Shown here in pieces: positions 1 to 7,108 of a DNA stretch of 58,620 bases (the first letter of the stretch is position 1; every line of letters starts with the position of its first letter). The notes beneath the pieces are model-generated. The model was not told the DNA's origin. It searched no databases and worked only from the letters and a program-made list of their open reading frames with translations. Position numbers and translations under genes: made by a program. This DNA is from Shewanella algicola (lineage in GTDB: Bacteria; Pseudomonadota; Gammaproteobacteria; Enterobacterales; Shewanellaceae), in assembly GCF_014648035.1 (NCBI RefSeq), contig NZ_BMQI01000029.1, positions 1 to 58,620 on the forward strand. Direction: 5' to 3'.

Positions 1-63
1 CGGTAGTTCCGCACGTCCGGATCTGTGTGGGGTCGGGTCAGTAATGGCCCGCTCTACCACGAT
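1..63 (+). mobile_element. Group II intron, 3' end only (domains V-VI)
   Basis: The window opens inside what reads as the apical part of domain V (CGG TAGT TCCG, then the 3' strand CACGTCCGGATC). A TGTGTGGGG linker follows, then a domain VI hairpin (CGGGTC...GGCCCG) whose 3' arm leads to CTACCACGAT. This order matches the 3' end of bacterial group II introns and parallels the minus-strand copy at the right end of the window. The exact 3' splice position (about 60-63) is not fixed. The intron body and any reverse transcriptase lie outside the window. The lipoprotein start codon is only about ten bases downstream. Confidence 0.7.
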
Positions 64-71
64 GGTTACCA

Positions 72-575
72 ATGAAGTTTATTTACATTCTGCTAATACT
101 CATATTACTTGGGTGTTCGTCGAAACAGCAAACAAAAAGCTTTGAGTTAGGATCATATAGCGTTTTTGAATCGTATGTTTCAACTACAAAAATTTATAAC
201 AAACAATTGTGCAATGGCAACCTAGATTACTCAGGGGATATCAAATTCTCTAGAGCTCAAATTGAAAGAATTGTTAATGAAGCTCAAACAATTAACTTTT
301 TTGAACTTCCTAGCACTATCACTCACCCATTAGCACCGATGCCTTTTATACAAGAGGACATCGAAAGAATTGATATTTGCGCACCTTGTTCAACAACGGC
401 TTTGTATTTAAAAATTGGCAATAAAAGTCATAAAGTGTCTTGGCCATGCAATTGTTCAAATTTCAACGAACCAACGCCAAAAATATTAAGGAAACTTGTT
501 AACACTGTTAATGACTCAATTAAGTCATCAGCAGCTTATATCCAAGCACCAGAAAGTTTTTGCCGTTTAAGGTAA
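72..575 (+). CDS. Hypothetical lipoprotein in a cassette-like unit
   Basis: This 167-residue protein has a short hydrophobic N-terminus and a lipobox (LLGC, Cys15), so it is probably a lipid-anchored exported protein. I do not recognise the mature domain. It is rich in cysteine (CNG, CAPC, CNC and a C-terminal CRLR), which suggests disulfides in the periplasm. The gene is A+T-rich compared with the core genes further right, and it is followed at 647-745 by an attC site in the orientation expected for an integron cassette. No ribosome binding site is visible before the ATG. The group II intron ends about ten bases upstream, so the original translation signals may lie upstream of the intron. 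Function unknown. Confidence 0.7.
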   Translation: MKFIYILLILILLGCSSKQQTKSFELGSYSVFESYVSTTKIYNKQLCNGNLDYSGDIKFSRAQIERIVNEAQTINFFELPSTITHPLAPMPFIQEDIERIDICAPCSTTALYLKIGNKSHKVSWPCNCSNFNEPTPKILRKLVNTVNDSIKSSAAYIQAPESFCRLR

Positions 576-576
576 C

Positions 577-623
577 AATTAACTATGCCACCCACGATAA
601 TTAACTATACCATCCACGATAAT
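577..623. repeat. Two near-identical tandem 24-base units
   Basis: Just after the lipoprotein stop codon, AATTAACTATGCCACCCACG is followed 24 bases later by AATTAACTATACCATCCACG with two substitutions. This is a short local duplication between the gene and its attC site. No function is evident. Confidence 0.75.
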
Positions 624-646
624 TGGTGTTGGTATTCGTTAAAAGC

Positions 647-745
647 ACTTAACAAACAGTTGGTGTGCTTACTTGCGGTGCTGGTGCGGTGAAACCTCGC
701 TCGTTCCTCGCTGCGTTTCACCACCCCACAACAAAAGCGTTATAT
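647..745 (+). other. Integron attC recombination site
   Basis: The left boundary is ACTTAAC (647-653), a perfect RYYYAAC inverse core. The right boundary is GTTATAT (739-745), which fits GTTRRRY at six of seven positions. The intervening stretch is an imperfect palindrome: TAACAAACAGTTG faces CAACAAAAGCGTTA, and GCGGTGAAAC faces GTTTCACCAC around a loop rich in CTCGCTCG/CTCGCTGCG. The length of 99 bases is normal for attC. It lies 3' of the lipoprotein gene on the same strand, as in a cassette. The C-terminus of that gene, the site and the next gene together make this a piece of cassette array without an integrase in view. Confidence 0.8.
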
Positions 746-832
746 ACTATCAAGGTAATAAAGCACTATCTCCCCCTTTTTTAGTACTATTATTGCTGTT
801 TTTGGGTCTTAATATTGTAGGAATAAATTAAT

Positions 833-1180
833 ATGTCTAAAGAATTAGAATTGGCAAAGTATTATTTTGACTTGTCTAATACGAGTGATTTTACAGCGAT
901 TGCAACATTATTTGACGAGAAATCAACTTTTTGTACACGCAACTTAGATTACTTTATTGGCGTTAAAAATATCATGTCGATGCAAAAGGCGCATCATGGC
1001 TCTTATCAAAAACTCCACTGGGAAGTTACAACTGTTGAAGAAGTAAAGTCGGGTGTAATACGTTTTGAGTTTGATTTTTCTGGTTTGAATAAGGTAAATG
1101 AATTAATTCAGTTTTCAGGTATAGAGTATGTCGTAATTCGTGATGGGATAATTAGACATATCGATATCAGAAGTGCTTAA
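833..1180 (+). CDS. SnoaL/NTF2-like fold protein in a cassette-like unit
   Basis: This 115-residue protein has the pattern of the nuclear transport factor 2 / SnoaL-like superfamily. An N-terminal helix (YYFDLSNTSDFTAIATLFDEKSTF) is followed by a GVKNIMSMQKAHHG segment and alternating beta strands that end in IEYVVIRDGIIRHIDI. Members include isomerases, cyclases and many proteins of unknown role, so the substrate cannot be named. AGGA lies upstream at good spacing (TAGGAATAAATTAATATG). The gene follows an attC site, as a second cassette would. Only a doubtful attC remnant (ATATAAC at 1199-1205) is seen after it, so the array seems to end or be truncated here. Confidence 0.7.
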   Translation: MSKELELAKYYFDLSNTSDFTAIATLFDEKSTFCTRNLDYFIGVKNIMSMQKAHHGSYQKLHWEVTTVEEVKSGVIRFEFDFSGLNKVNELIQFSGIEYVVIRDGIIRHIDIRSA

Positions 1181-1302
1181 ATAATCCGTTGAAAACGCAT
1201 ATAACTAATAAGGATAGGCCGCGTAGTAGAACATTATTATAACATGGCTACCCACCCCAACTGTACCAACACAGTTTTTGTATAGGCTATATTTTAAAAA
1301 GT

Positions 1303-2508
1303 CTATTCATGGCGTAAGGCTTCTATAGGATCGAGTTGTGCGGCCTTACGAGCAGGGAAGTAGCCAAAAATAACGCCTACAGCGGCTGAAAATAAAAAAG
1401 ATATGGCGACAATGCTTAGATTAAATACAAAAGGAACGCCCATTAAGTTTGCCAGCGTAACCGATCCAATTAATGCCAGTATAATCCCAATAATGCCGCC
1501 TAATGATGACAACATTACAGCTTCGACCAAAAACTGTAACAGTACTTCCCGTTCCATGGCGCCAATAGCAAGACGAATACCAATTTCCCGCGTGCGTTCG
1601 GTGACGGATACCAACATGATATTCATAATACCAATGCCGCCTACCAGTAAACTCACTGCTGCTACAGCACCCAATAACGTGGTTAATACTTTAGTTATAC
1701 CGCTTAACATATTAGATATTTCTTTCATATCCATGACGGTAAAGTCGTCTTCTTCATTAGTCGCAATGTGGCGCCGTTCACGCAATAATTCGCCGATAGC
1801 TTGTTTTACTTTTTGTGTTGACTCGCCATCGTTAACTGAAATTTGAATCAGTTTAATATCTTGATTACCGGATAAACGTCGCTGAAAAGTCCGCAGGGGT
1901 ATCACCACTAAATCGTCTTGATCCGTCCCCATGGTAGACTGTCCTTTGGCATTCAATAGCCCGATAATTTCACAGGAAAATTTTTCTAATCGAATTTTTT
2001 GACCTAAAGGATTTTGACTACCAAACAATTCTTTACGAACGCTTTCGCCGATAACGCATATGGCTTTACCCGCGCGTAATTCACTTTGGGTAAATGCGCG
2101 CCCAGCTTCAAAAATCCAGTTACCAGCCACAAAAAACTGGTTGGTGGAGCCCATAATACTGGTGCTCCAGTTTTCATTACCGTACACCACGGTAGCACCT
2201 TGCGATGAAGAGGGAGCGACTGCATTGATATTGTTAATCTCTCGAGCAATTGCCTCTGCATCAGCCAAACGAAATGCAGAGGCCGATGAGCGTTGTCCCA
2301 TCCCCATTCTCTGTCCCGGTGAGACTAATAACAGATTACTGCCAAGGCTAGCGACTTGTTCTGTCACCTGTAAGGTTGCGCCGCCACCAATGGTGACCAT
2401 AATAATCACCGCAGCAACACCGATAACAATACCTAACACAGTAAGGAATGAGCGCATAAGATTACGGCGTATTTCTCGCATAGCCAGTAACACAGCATTC
2501 CATAACAT
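1303..2508 (-). CDS. MacB-like ABC transporter permease
   Basis: The 401-residue protein has the FtsX/MacB permease architecture. One N-terminal membrane helix (about residues 20-45, ending in GVAAVIIMVTIGGG) is followed by a periplasmic MacB_PCD-type domain. Three C-terminal helices follow, the last ending in GYFPARKAAQLDPIEALRHE, the usual tail of this family. Unlike E. coli MacB, the ATPase is a separate gene. The ATPase stop and this start overlap as TAATG, so the pair is translationally coupled. With the adaptor upstream it should form an inner-membrane exporter of peptides, lipoprotein-like ligands or antibiotics. The real substrate is unknown, and no TolC-type outer membrane gene is adjacent. 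Confidence 0.9.
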   Translation of the reverse strand: MLWNAVLLAMREIRRNLMRSFLTVLGIVIGVAAVIIMVTIGGGATLQVTEQVASLGSNLLLVSPGQRMGMGQRSSASAFRLADAEAIAREINNINAVAPSSSQGATVVYGNENWSTSIMGSTNQFFVAGNWIFEAGRAFTQSELRAGKAICVIGESVRKELFGSQNPLGQKIRLEKFSCEIIGLLNAKGQSTMGTDQDDLVVIPLRTFQRRLSGNQDIKLIQISVNDGESTQKVKQAIGELLRERRHIATNEEDDFTVMDMKEISNMLSGITKVLTTLLGAVAAVSLLVGGIGIMNIMLVSVTERTREIGIRLAIGAMEREVLLQFLVEAVMLSSLGGIIGIILALIGSVTLANLMGVPFVFNLSIVAISFLFSAAVGVIFGYFPARKAAQLDPIEALRHE

Positions 2509-3230
2509 TAGTGAGCTCCTCCGTTGTCATCATCTCTGACAACCTGCCCATCGAGGAAGTGGATCTGTCGTTTGGCAAAGGCCGCCATGTCAGGCTCGTG
2601 AGTGACCATAACAACCGTAATATCCAACTCACTATTAAATGAACTTAATAACTCCATGATTTCTCGGCTACGGGAAGAATCTAGGTTACCGGTTGGTTCG
2701 TCTGCTAATAACACCGCTGGTTGAGTCACAATTGCTCGTGCAATCGCCACGCGTTGCTGTTGACCACCAGACAATTCACCTGGCGTGTGATGAGCCCAAC
2801 CACTCAAACCCACGACATTTAATGCATTTAATGCTCGCTCACGGCGCTCGCCTGCAGGCAAACCTCGATAGATTAATGGTAATTCGACATTTTCTAATGC
2901 GGATGTTCTATTGAGTAAGTTGAATCCCTGAAAGATAAACCCAAGGTAATTGCGTCTTAAAAGTGCTAATTGATCGCGACTTAATGTGCCGACATCTATT
3001 CCATCAAACAGATATTGACCTGATGTGGGAGTATCTAGGCAACCTAATACATTCATACAGGTCGATTTACCTGAGCCACTTGGACCCATCACGGCAACAA
3101 AATCACCACGGTTAATGGTTAAATTGACTCCTGCTAAAGCTTGCATTTTTGCTTGGCCAGTTCCGTATACCTTATATACTTCTCTTAACTCAATGAGAGG
3201 GGATTGATGACTGACGATAGCATTACTCAC
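2508..3230 (-). CDS. ABC transporter ATP-binding protein (MacB/LolD type)
   Basis: A 240-residue stand-alone ATPase. Walker A is GPSGSGKST, the Q-loop lies in IFQGFNLL, the ABC signature is LSGGQQQRVAIARAI, Walker B is VLLADEPTGNLDS, and the switch histidine is in VMVTHEPD. TGNLDS after Walker B is typical of the LolD/MacB/FtsE group. It overlaps the adaptor gene by 8 bases and the permease gene by one base, so all three genes form one operon. It would energise the adjacent permease. Confidence 0.93.
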   Translation of the reverse strand: MSNAIVSHQSPLIELREVYKVYGTGQAKMQALAGVNLTINRGDFVAVMGPSGSGKSTCMNVLGCLDTPTSGQYLFDGIDVGTLSRDQLALLRRNYLGFIFQGFNLLNRTSALENVELPLIYRGLPAGERRERALNALNVVGLSGWAHHTPGELSGGQQQRVAIARAIVTQPAVLLADEPTGNLDSSRSREIMELLSSFNSELDITVVMVTHEPDMAAFAKRQIHFLDGQVVRDDDNGGAH

Positions 3231-4524
3231 TTTTAGTACTGATTGTATCGATGATCAATGGCATATCGGCTTTAAGGTCACCGCTGATTATTTCGGTATT
3301 GATACCATTGGTTGATCCAGTTGTAACATTAATCGCGATTGGTTGATTATCACGAAGTGTCCACACGTGCTGTTGAAGGTTATCTGTATCATTACTTTCG
3401 ACTTTAGTTTTGGAGATACTGGGTGGTCGAGGCATGATACTTTTCATAAAGCCGCCGTTGTTACTGGATTGTGTTTCCTCATTTGATGGTTTAAAGCGCA
3501 GTGCGGCATTAGGCACCAATAATGAATCTTTAATTTGTTTTACGAGAATATCTGCGGTTGCCGTCATTCCTGGACGCAGTAATAAATCAGAATTATCAAC
3601 GCGTAAAACGGTTTCATATGTCACCACGCCATCTATTGTTTGCGAGGCAAAATGCACATCAGTTATTGTCGCGGGAAAGTTTCTGTTTGCATATGCATCT
3701 ACTGTAAATAATGCTTTTTGCCCTACGTTAATTTGCCCTACATCAGCTTCATCTACATCTACATGTAATTCCATTTGAGTGAGGTTTTCGGCGAGAGTAA
3801 ACATCACCGGGGTTTGGAACGACGCGGCCATAGTTTGCCCTGGCTCAACATCACGAATTAATACTATGCCATCAATGGGAGAATGTATGGTCGCTTTTGC
3901 CAAAGTGGTTAATTCAGCATCCAGTGCGGCTTGCGATTGAGCGACTAATGCTTTAGCACTGGCAAGGTTAGCGATCGCTCGGTCGTATGATGCTTGTGAT
4001 ACGTCTAATTCTTGCACTGAATACAAGTCTTTTTTAACTAATTGACGATAACGAGTTAAGGCTTTTTGAGTTTCTACAATGGTGGCTTCTATTTGCTTAA
4101 CTTGAGCTTTTGCAGAATCTAGCGATGCCCTTGCTTGGCTAACTTTAGCTTCTAATTGATCGGTGTTCATGCGAGCAAGTATCTGGCCTTTTTCTACATA
4201 ATCATTGAAATCAACTAATACCGTTTTAATGGTTCCAGAAATTTCAGATCCTACTTCAACTTGATTGACCGGTTGTAATGTCCCCGTAGCCGTAACCGTA
4301 ATATTTAATGAACCTTTACTTACGTTAGTCGTTTTGTATTGTGTGGTTTGAGACTGACCATTGGCTAAAAATTGCCATGACAAAATAGCGATAACCACTA
4401 TTATTCCAGCGAACCAAAAATATTTACGGAAAGTGTTATGGTGTTTAGTCGACTCATCTAGACCTAACGTTTTACGAATATCATTTTTTTGATTTGTGCT
4501 AGATTTTTGCGGTGTAGATACCAT
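3223..4524 (-). CDS. Periplasmic adaptor (HlyD/MacA family) of the ABC exporter
   Basis: A cytoplasmic tail of about 35 residues and one membrane helix (FWFAGIIVVIAILSW) precede a biotinyl-lipoyl-like domain. A long coiled-coil hairpin follows (SQARASLDSAKAQVKQIEAT and onwards), then beta-barrel and membrane-proximal domains. This is the MacA / YknX arrangement that links an inner-membrane ABC exporter to an outer-membrane channel. I place the start at the ATG at 4524 because GAGGTG lies six bases upstream. An in-frame GTG three codons earlier overlaps that ribosome binding site. It is the first gene of the operon with the ATPase and permease. Confidence 0.9.
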   Translation of the reverse strand: MVSTPQKSSTNQKNDIRKTLGLDESTKHHNTFRKYFWFAGIIVVIAILSWQFLANGQSQTTQYKTTNVSKGSLNITVTATGTLQPVNQVEVGSEISGTIKTVLVDFNDYVEKGQILARMNTDQLEAKVSQARASLDSAKAQVKQIEATIVETQKALTRYRQLVKKDLYSVQELDVSQASYDRAIANLASAKALVAQSQAALDAELTTLAKATIHSPIDGIVLIRDVEPGQTMAASFQTPVMFTLAENLTQMELHVDVDEADVGQINVGQKALFTVDAYANRNFPATITDVHFASQTIDGVVTYETVLRVDNSDLLLRPGMTATADILVKQIKDSLLVPNAALRFKPSNEETQSSNNGGFMKSIMPRPPSISKTKVESNDTDNLQQHVWTLRDNQPIAINVTTGSTNGINTEIISGDLKADMPLIIDTISTKSE

Positions 4525-4855
4525 ATAGCACACCTCGATTGGGTTGCATTATCTCTATTAAGGCTGGTGACCTTTTCTTTAATAAATAGCCCAAGGCTTT
4601 CTTGGGATTATATTAATCAGTGTAATGATTAGAAAAAAAGGCAATGTGATCTGAATCAACTTAGCGAGAATTATTAGAATATAACACTGTGTTGAATGGG
4701 CTAAAGATAGAGCATGGCCATATATGGTTTTTTTAGGAAAATGGGTGGCTCTTTTAGGAAGGAACTGGGAGCAAGGGAGCAGGGCAAGCAATTACTCTTT
4801 TGAAATTAGTACAGCGCCATCCAGAAACTCTCACGCACAAGGCAGAGCTATAGCA
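4525..4855. other. Intergenic region, 331 bases, no gene seen
   Basis: This lies between the start of the exporter operon and the end of apbE, both on the minus strand, so the exporter promoter should be here. It contains a small perfect hairpin CCCAAG GCTTT CTTGGG near 4588-4604 without a T-run on either strand. A 70-codon minus-strand frame (4579-4791) has no ribosome binding site or recognisable product and is not called. Confidence 0.5.
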
Positions 4856-5839
4856 TCAATCTTGTTGTAATCCCGTTGATACATGCAGGGTTTGTTGGTT
4901 ATCGATAATGATGGCTTCGTATTCAGGTAACTCATTGATTAGCGCCATGCCTTGTTGTAATCCCATCACAAAAATGGCGGTGGAGAGGGCGTCTACGTAA
5001 GTTGGGTTTTTACCAATAATCGATACACTCACCACATTGCGGGCCGAGTCGCCGGTTTTGGGGTTAATGATGTGATGATAACGCACGCCGTCTTCGATGA
5101 AATAACGCTCATAATCGCCAGATGTGGATATCGATTCGTTACTCAGAGGTAATTGCACTGCGGTTTTCTCTTCGGCGCGAGGGTGTTTAATGCCAACAAA
5201 CCACGGGCGACCGATACGATCGCCAAGTAACGTGGTGTCGCCGCCAGCGCTAATGAGTGCATGTTCAATGCCGGCTTTCTTAAGAATGGCGATACAGTTT
5301 TTAACCGCATGGCCTTTGGCTATACCGCCCAAATCGATTTTAACATCAGCATCGGTAAATTTAACGGATAAGCTCGGTTTATCTAAGATAACCGTTTGAT
5401 AATTAATGGCGGTTAACGCTTGTTTGATTGCAGCTTGATTGGGTTTTTGATGCTTGCGGTAATTGTATTGATAACCGATAGAGGCATAAGTGATGTCAAA
5501 CATGCCATGGGTTAATACTGCAATGTCGTGCGCATCGGTGAGTAAATCAAATAATTCCTGGCTAACAATAACAGGGCGGGTGGCCGCATCTCGGTTTATA
5601 ACACTCAGTTCGCTGGTGGCGATATAAGGGCTCATGGTTTGATCAATGCGCTGCATCTCTTGTTCAACCGCCACAATGAGCTTATCTGCTGTTGCTTTTG
5701 TAGCGTCATCGTCTAACCAAAATTCAACATGAGCTAAGGTTCCCATGACATGGAAGCTCTTTTGGTGCCACTGGGCAAAGGCCGAGTGCGAATTAAATGC
5801 AAACAACATAATGACAATAACGGCGCTGAATTTACCCAT
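4856..5839 (-). CDS. apbE: FAD:protein FMN transferase ApbE
   Basis: A 327-residue periplasmic flavin transferase. It attaches FMN covalently to threonine of target flavoproteins (such as Nqr/Rnf subunits and many Shewanella periplasmic reductases) using FAD and Mg2+. An N-terminal signal peptide ends near AFA. The ApbE family signature segments are visible: HVMGT near the mature N-terminus, KIDLGGIAKGHAV, ISAGGDTTLLGDR and HHIINPKTGDSA. The protein lacks a lipobox cysteine, so it is probably soluble rather than lipid-anchored. The gene is monocistronic and divergent from the phosphopantetheinyl transferase. The 166-base gap should hold both promoters. Confidence 0.93.
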   Translation of the reverse strand: MGKFSAVIVIMLFAFNSHSAFAQWHQKSFHVMGTLAHVEFWLDDDATKATADKLIVAVEQEMQRIDQTMSPYIATSELSVINRDAATRPVIVSQELFDLLTDAHDIAVLTHGMFDITYASIGYQYNYRKHQKPNQAAIKQALTAINYQTVILDKPSLSVKFTDADVKIDLGGIAKGHAVKNCIAILKKAGIEHALISAGGDTTLLGDRIGRPWFVGIKHPRAEEKTAVQLPLSNESISTSGDYERYFIEDGVRYHHIINPKTGDSARNVVSVSIIGKNPTYVDALSTAIFVMGLQQGMALINELPEYEAIIIDNQQTLHVSTGLQQD

Positions 5840-6005
5840 GGATCTTCTGTTTTCTCTAATACGATAGTGCTGATTGTTGATTAAATGACATCGTTCGGCA
5901 ACCGCTTAGGTGAAAATAACCGTCTACACAGACAAATTACTCGCTGAACAGCACATATTACGGTAATTTAGCCTTATTATCGTCTACTCGAGTTTTGTTG
6001 TTTTA

Positions 6006-6962
6006 ATGCCCATTATTGCTGATGTAAATCAATGTTATCCATCCATAAAACCGCATATTTACTTTGTGCCACTTGATGATGAACTTGCCCCTGCAGACTT
6101 TGATGCTGGATTAGCCCTGGGTTGGTTAAGCGAAGACGAAGAGGCAAAAGTTGCCCGTTATAAAAGCCTGTCGGCGCGTAATAATGCCCTGCAAGTTAGA
6201 CTGGCATTAAGAGCGATATTATCGCGCCATAGCGATATTGAGCCTACACAGTGGCAGTTTATTTATGGCGCTAAAGGCAAACCGGCATTAAGCCATGATT
6301 TGTGTGCGCAAACCGGATTACATTTCAATTTAAGTCACAGTGGTCAGTGGTTAATGATTGGCGTGATTGAAGTGGCGAGCAGTCAGCATAACGTTAACCT
6401 TACGTCTGAGCGTAGTGTTGAGTTAACCCAAAGCACTCAATCTGAGCTTCTTCCCTCTCTGTTTTTTGGTGTCGATATTGAGCGTGAGCGCAGCAGTACC
6501 GATATTGTGCCGATTTTAAATCACTATTTTACCCAGGCTGAAACCGACACATTGTTGCAGTTACCCATTGAGCAGCAGCGGCAACGTTTCTTTGATTTAT
6601 GGGCGGTAAAAGAGTCTTACATTAAAGCGCGTGGGCTAGGTTTAGCCTTGTCACTTAAATCTTTTGCCGTTGATTTTAGTGAATTTAATGAAGGGCACGT
6701 GCAGTTGAAAGGCAAGGTTGAGCAATCAATTGTGTTACATCAAGGGGTTAAGCTTAACTTTACCGATGTTTCAGATATTGCCAATACGGTGGCATGGCAA
6801 ACGCAATTGGGCCGGCTTGATCAACAATATCGTTTTGCCATCACTTTAGGCGTAAATAAACAAGATATTGGACTAGAGTTGACGAGAGCTGACGATGACG
6901 ATAGTGCATTAATGGTTTATCAATTGTCACTGGCACAATTATTGGCCGATGCGAATGCTTAG
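6006..6962 (+). CDS. 4'-phosphopantetheinyl transferase, Sfp type
   Basis: This enzyme would transfer the phosphopantetheine arm of CoA onto acyl or peptidyl carrier proteins. The Mg2+/CoA motifs are intact: FNLSHS (107-112), GVDIE (155-159) and WAVKESYIKARG (199-210). At 318 residues it is longer than Sfp (about 225), with extra sequence between motifs 1 and 2 and at the C-terminus. In Shewanella, enzymes of this type serve polyunsaturated fatty acid synthases (PfaE) or nonribosomal peptide systems. No such cluster is in the window, so the partner is unknown. Confidence 0.88.
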   Translation: MPIIADVNQCYPSIKPHIYFVPLDDELAPADFDAGLALGWLSEDEEAKVARYKSLSARNNALQVRLALRAILSRHSDIEPTQWQFIYGAKGKPALSHDLCAQTGLHFNLSHSGQWLMIGVIEVASSQHNVNLTSERSVELTQSTQSELLPSLFFGVDIERERSSTDIVPILNHYFTQAETDTLLQLPIEQQRQRFFDLWAVKESYIKARGLGLALSLKSFAVDFSEFNEGHVQLKGKVEQSIVLHQGVKLNFTDVSDIANTVAWQTQLGRLDQQYRFAITLGVNKQDIGLELTRADDDDSALMVYQLSLAQLLADANA

Positions 6963-7028
6963 GTCGCTGATCGTAAGTTCTCTATAAAGAATCATCTATA
7001 AAGCATCAGGCATAATATGCGAGAAGCC

Positions 7029-7057
7029 ATTCAGCCGAAGCATCGCTTCGGCTGAAT
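7029..7057. terminator. Perfect hairpin between convergent genes
   Basis: TTCAGCCGAAGC (7030-7041), a 3-base loop and GCTTCGGCTGAA (7045-7056) form a perfect stem of 12-13 pairs. It lies between the ends of the phosphopantetheinyl transferase (plus) and the alkyl sulfatase (minus). No long T-run follows on either strand. A bidirectional terminator or mRNA-stabilising hairpin is most likely. Confidence 0.6.
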
Positions 7058-7108
7058 TAAGTGACGAAACATGTGAGTTGTAATTCGCAACTGTTTTACT
7101 GCTAACGT

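Noticed and set aside
1181..1302. A complete second attC after the NTF2-like gene
   Set aside because: Only an ATATAAC-like left core is seen; no GTTRRRY partner or palindromic body could be found.
4579..4791. 70-codon minus-strand frame between the exporter and apbE
   Set aside because: No ribosome binding site, low-complexity hydrophobic product, and it sits where the exporter promoter is expected.
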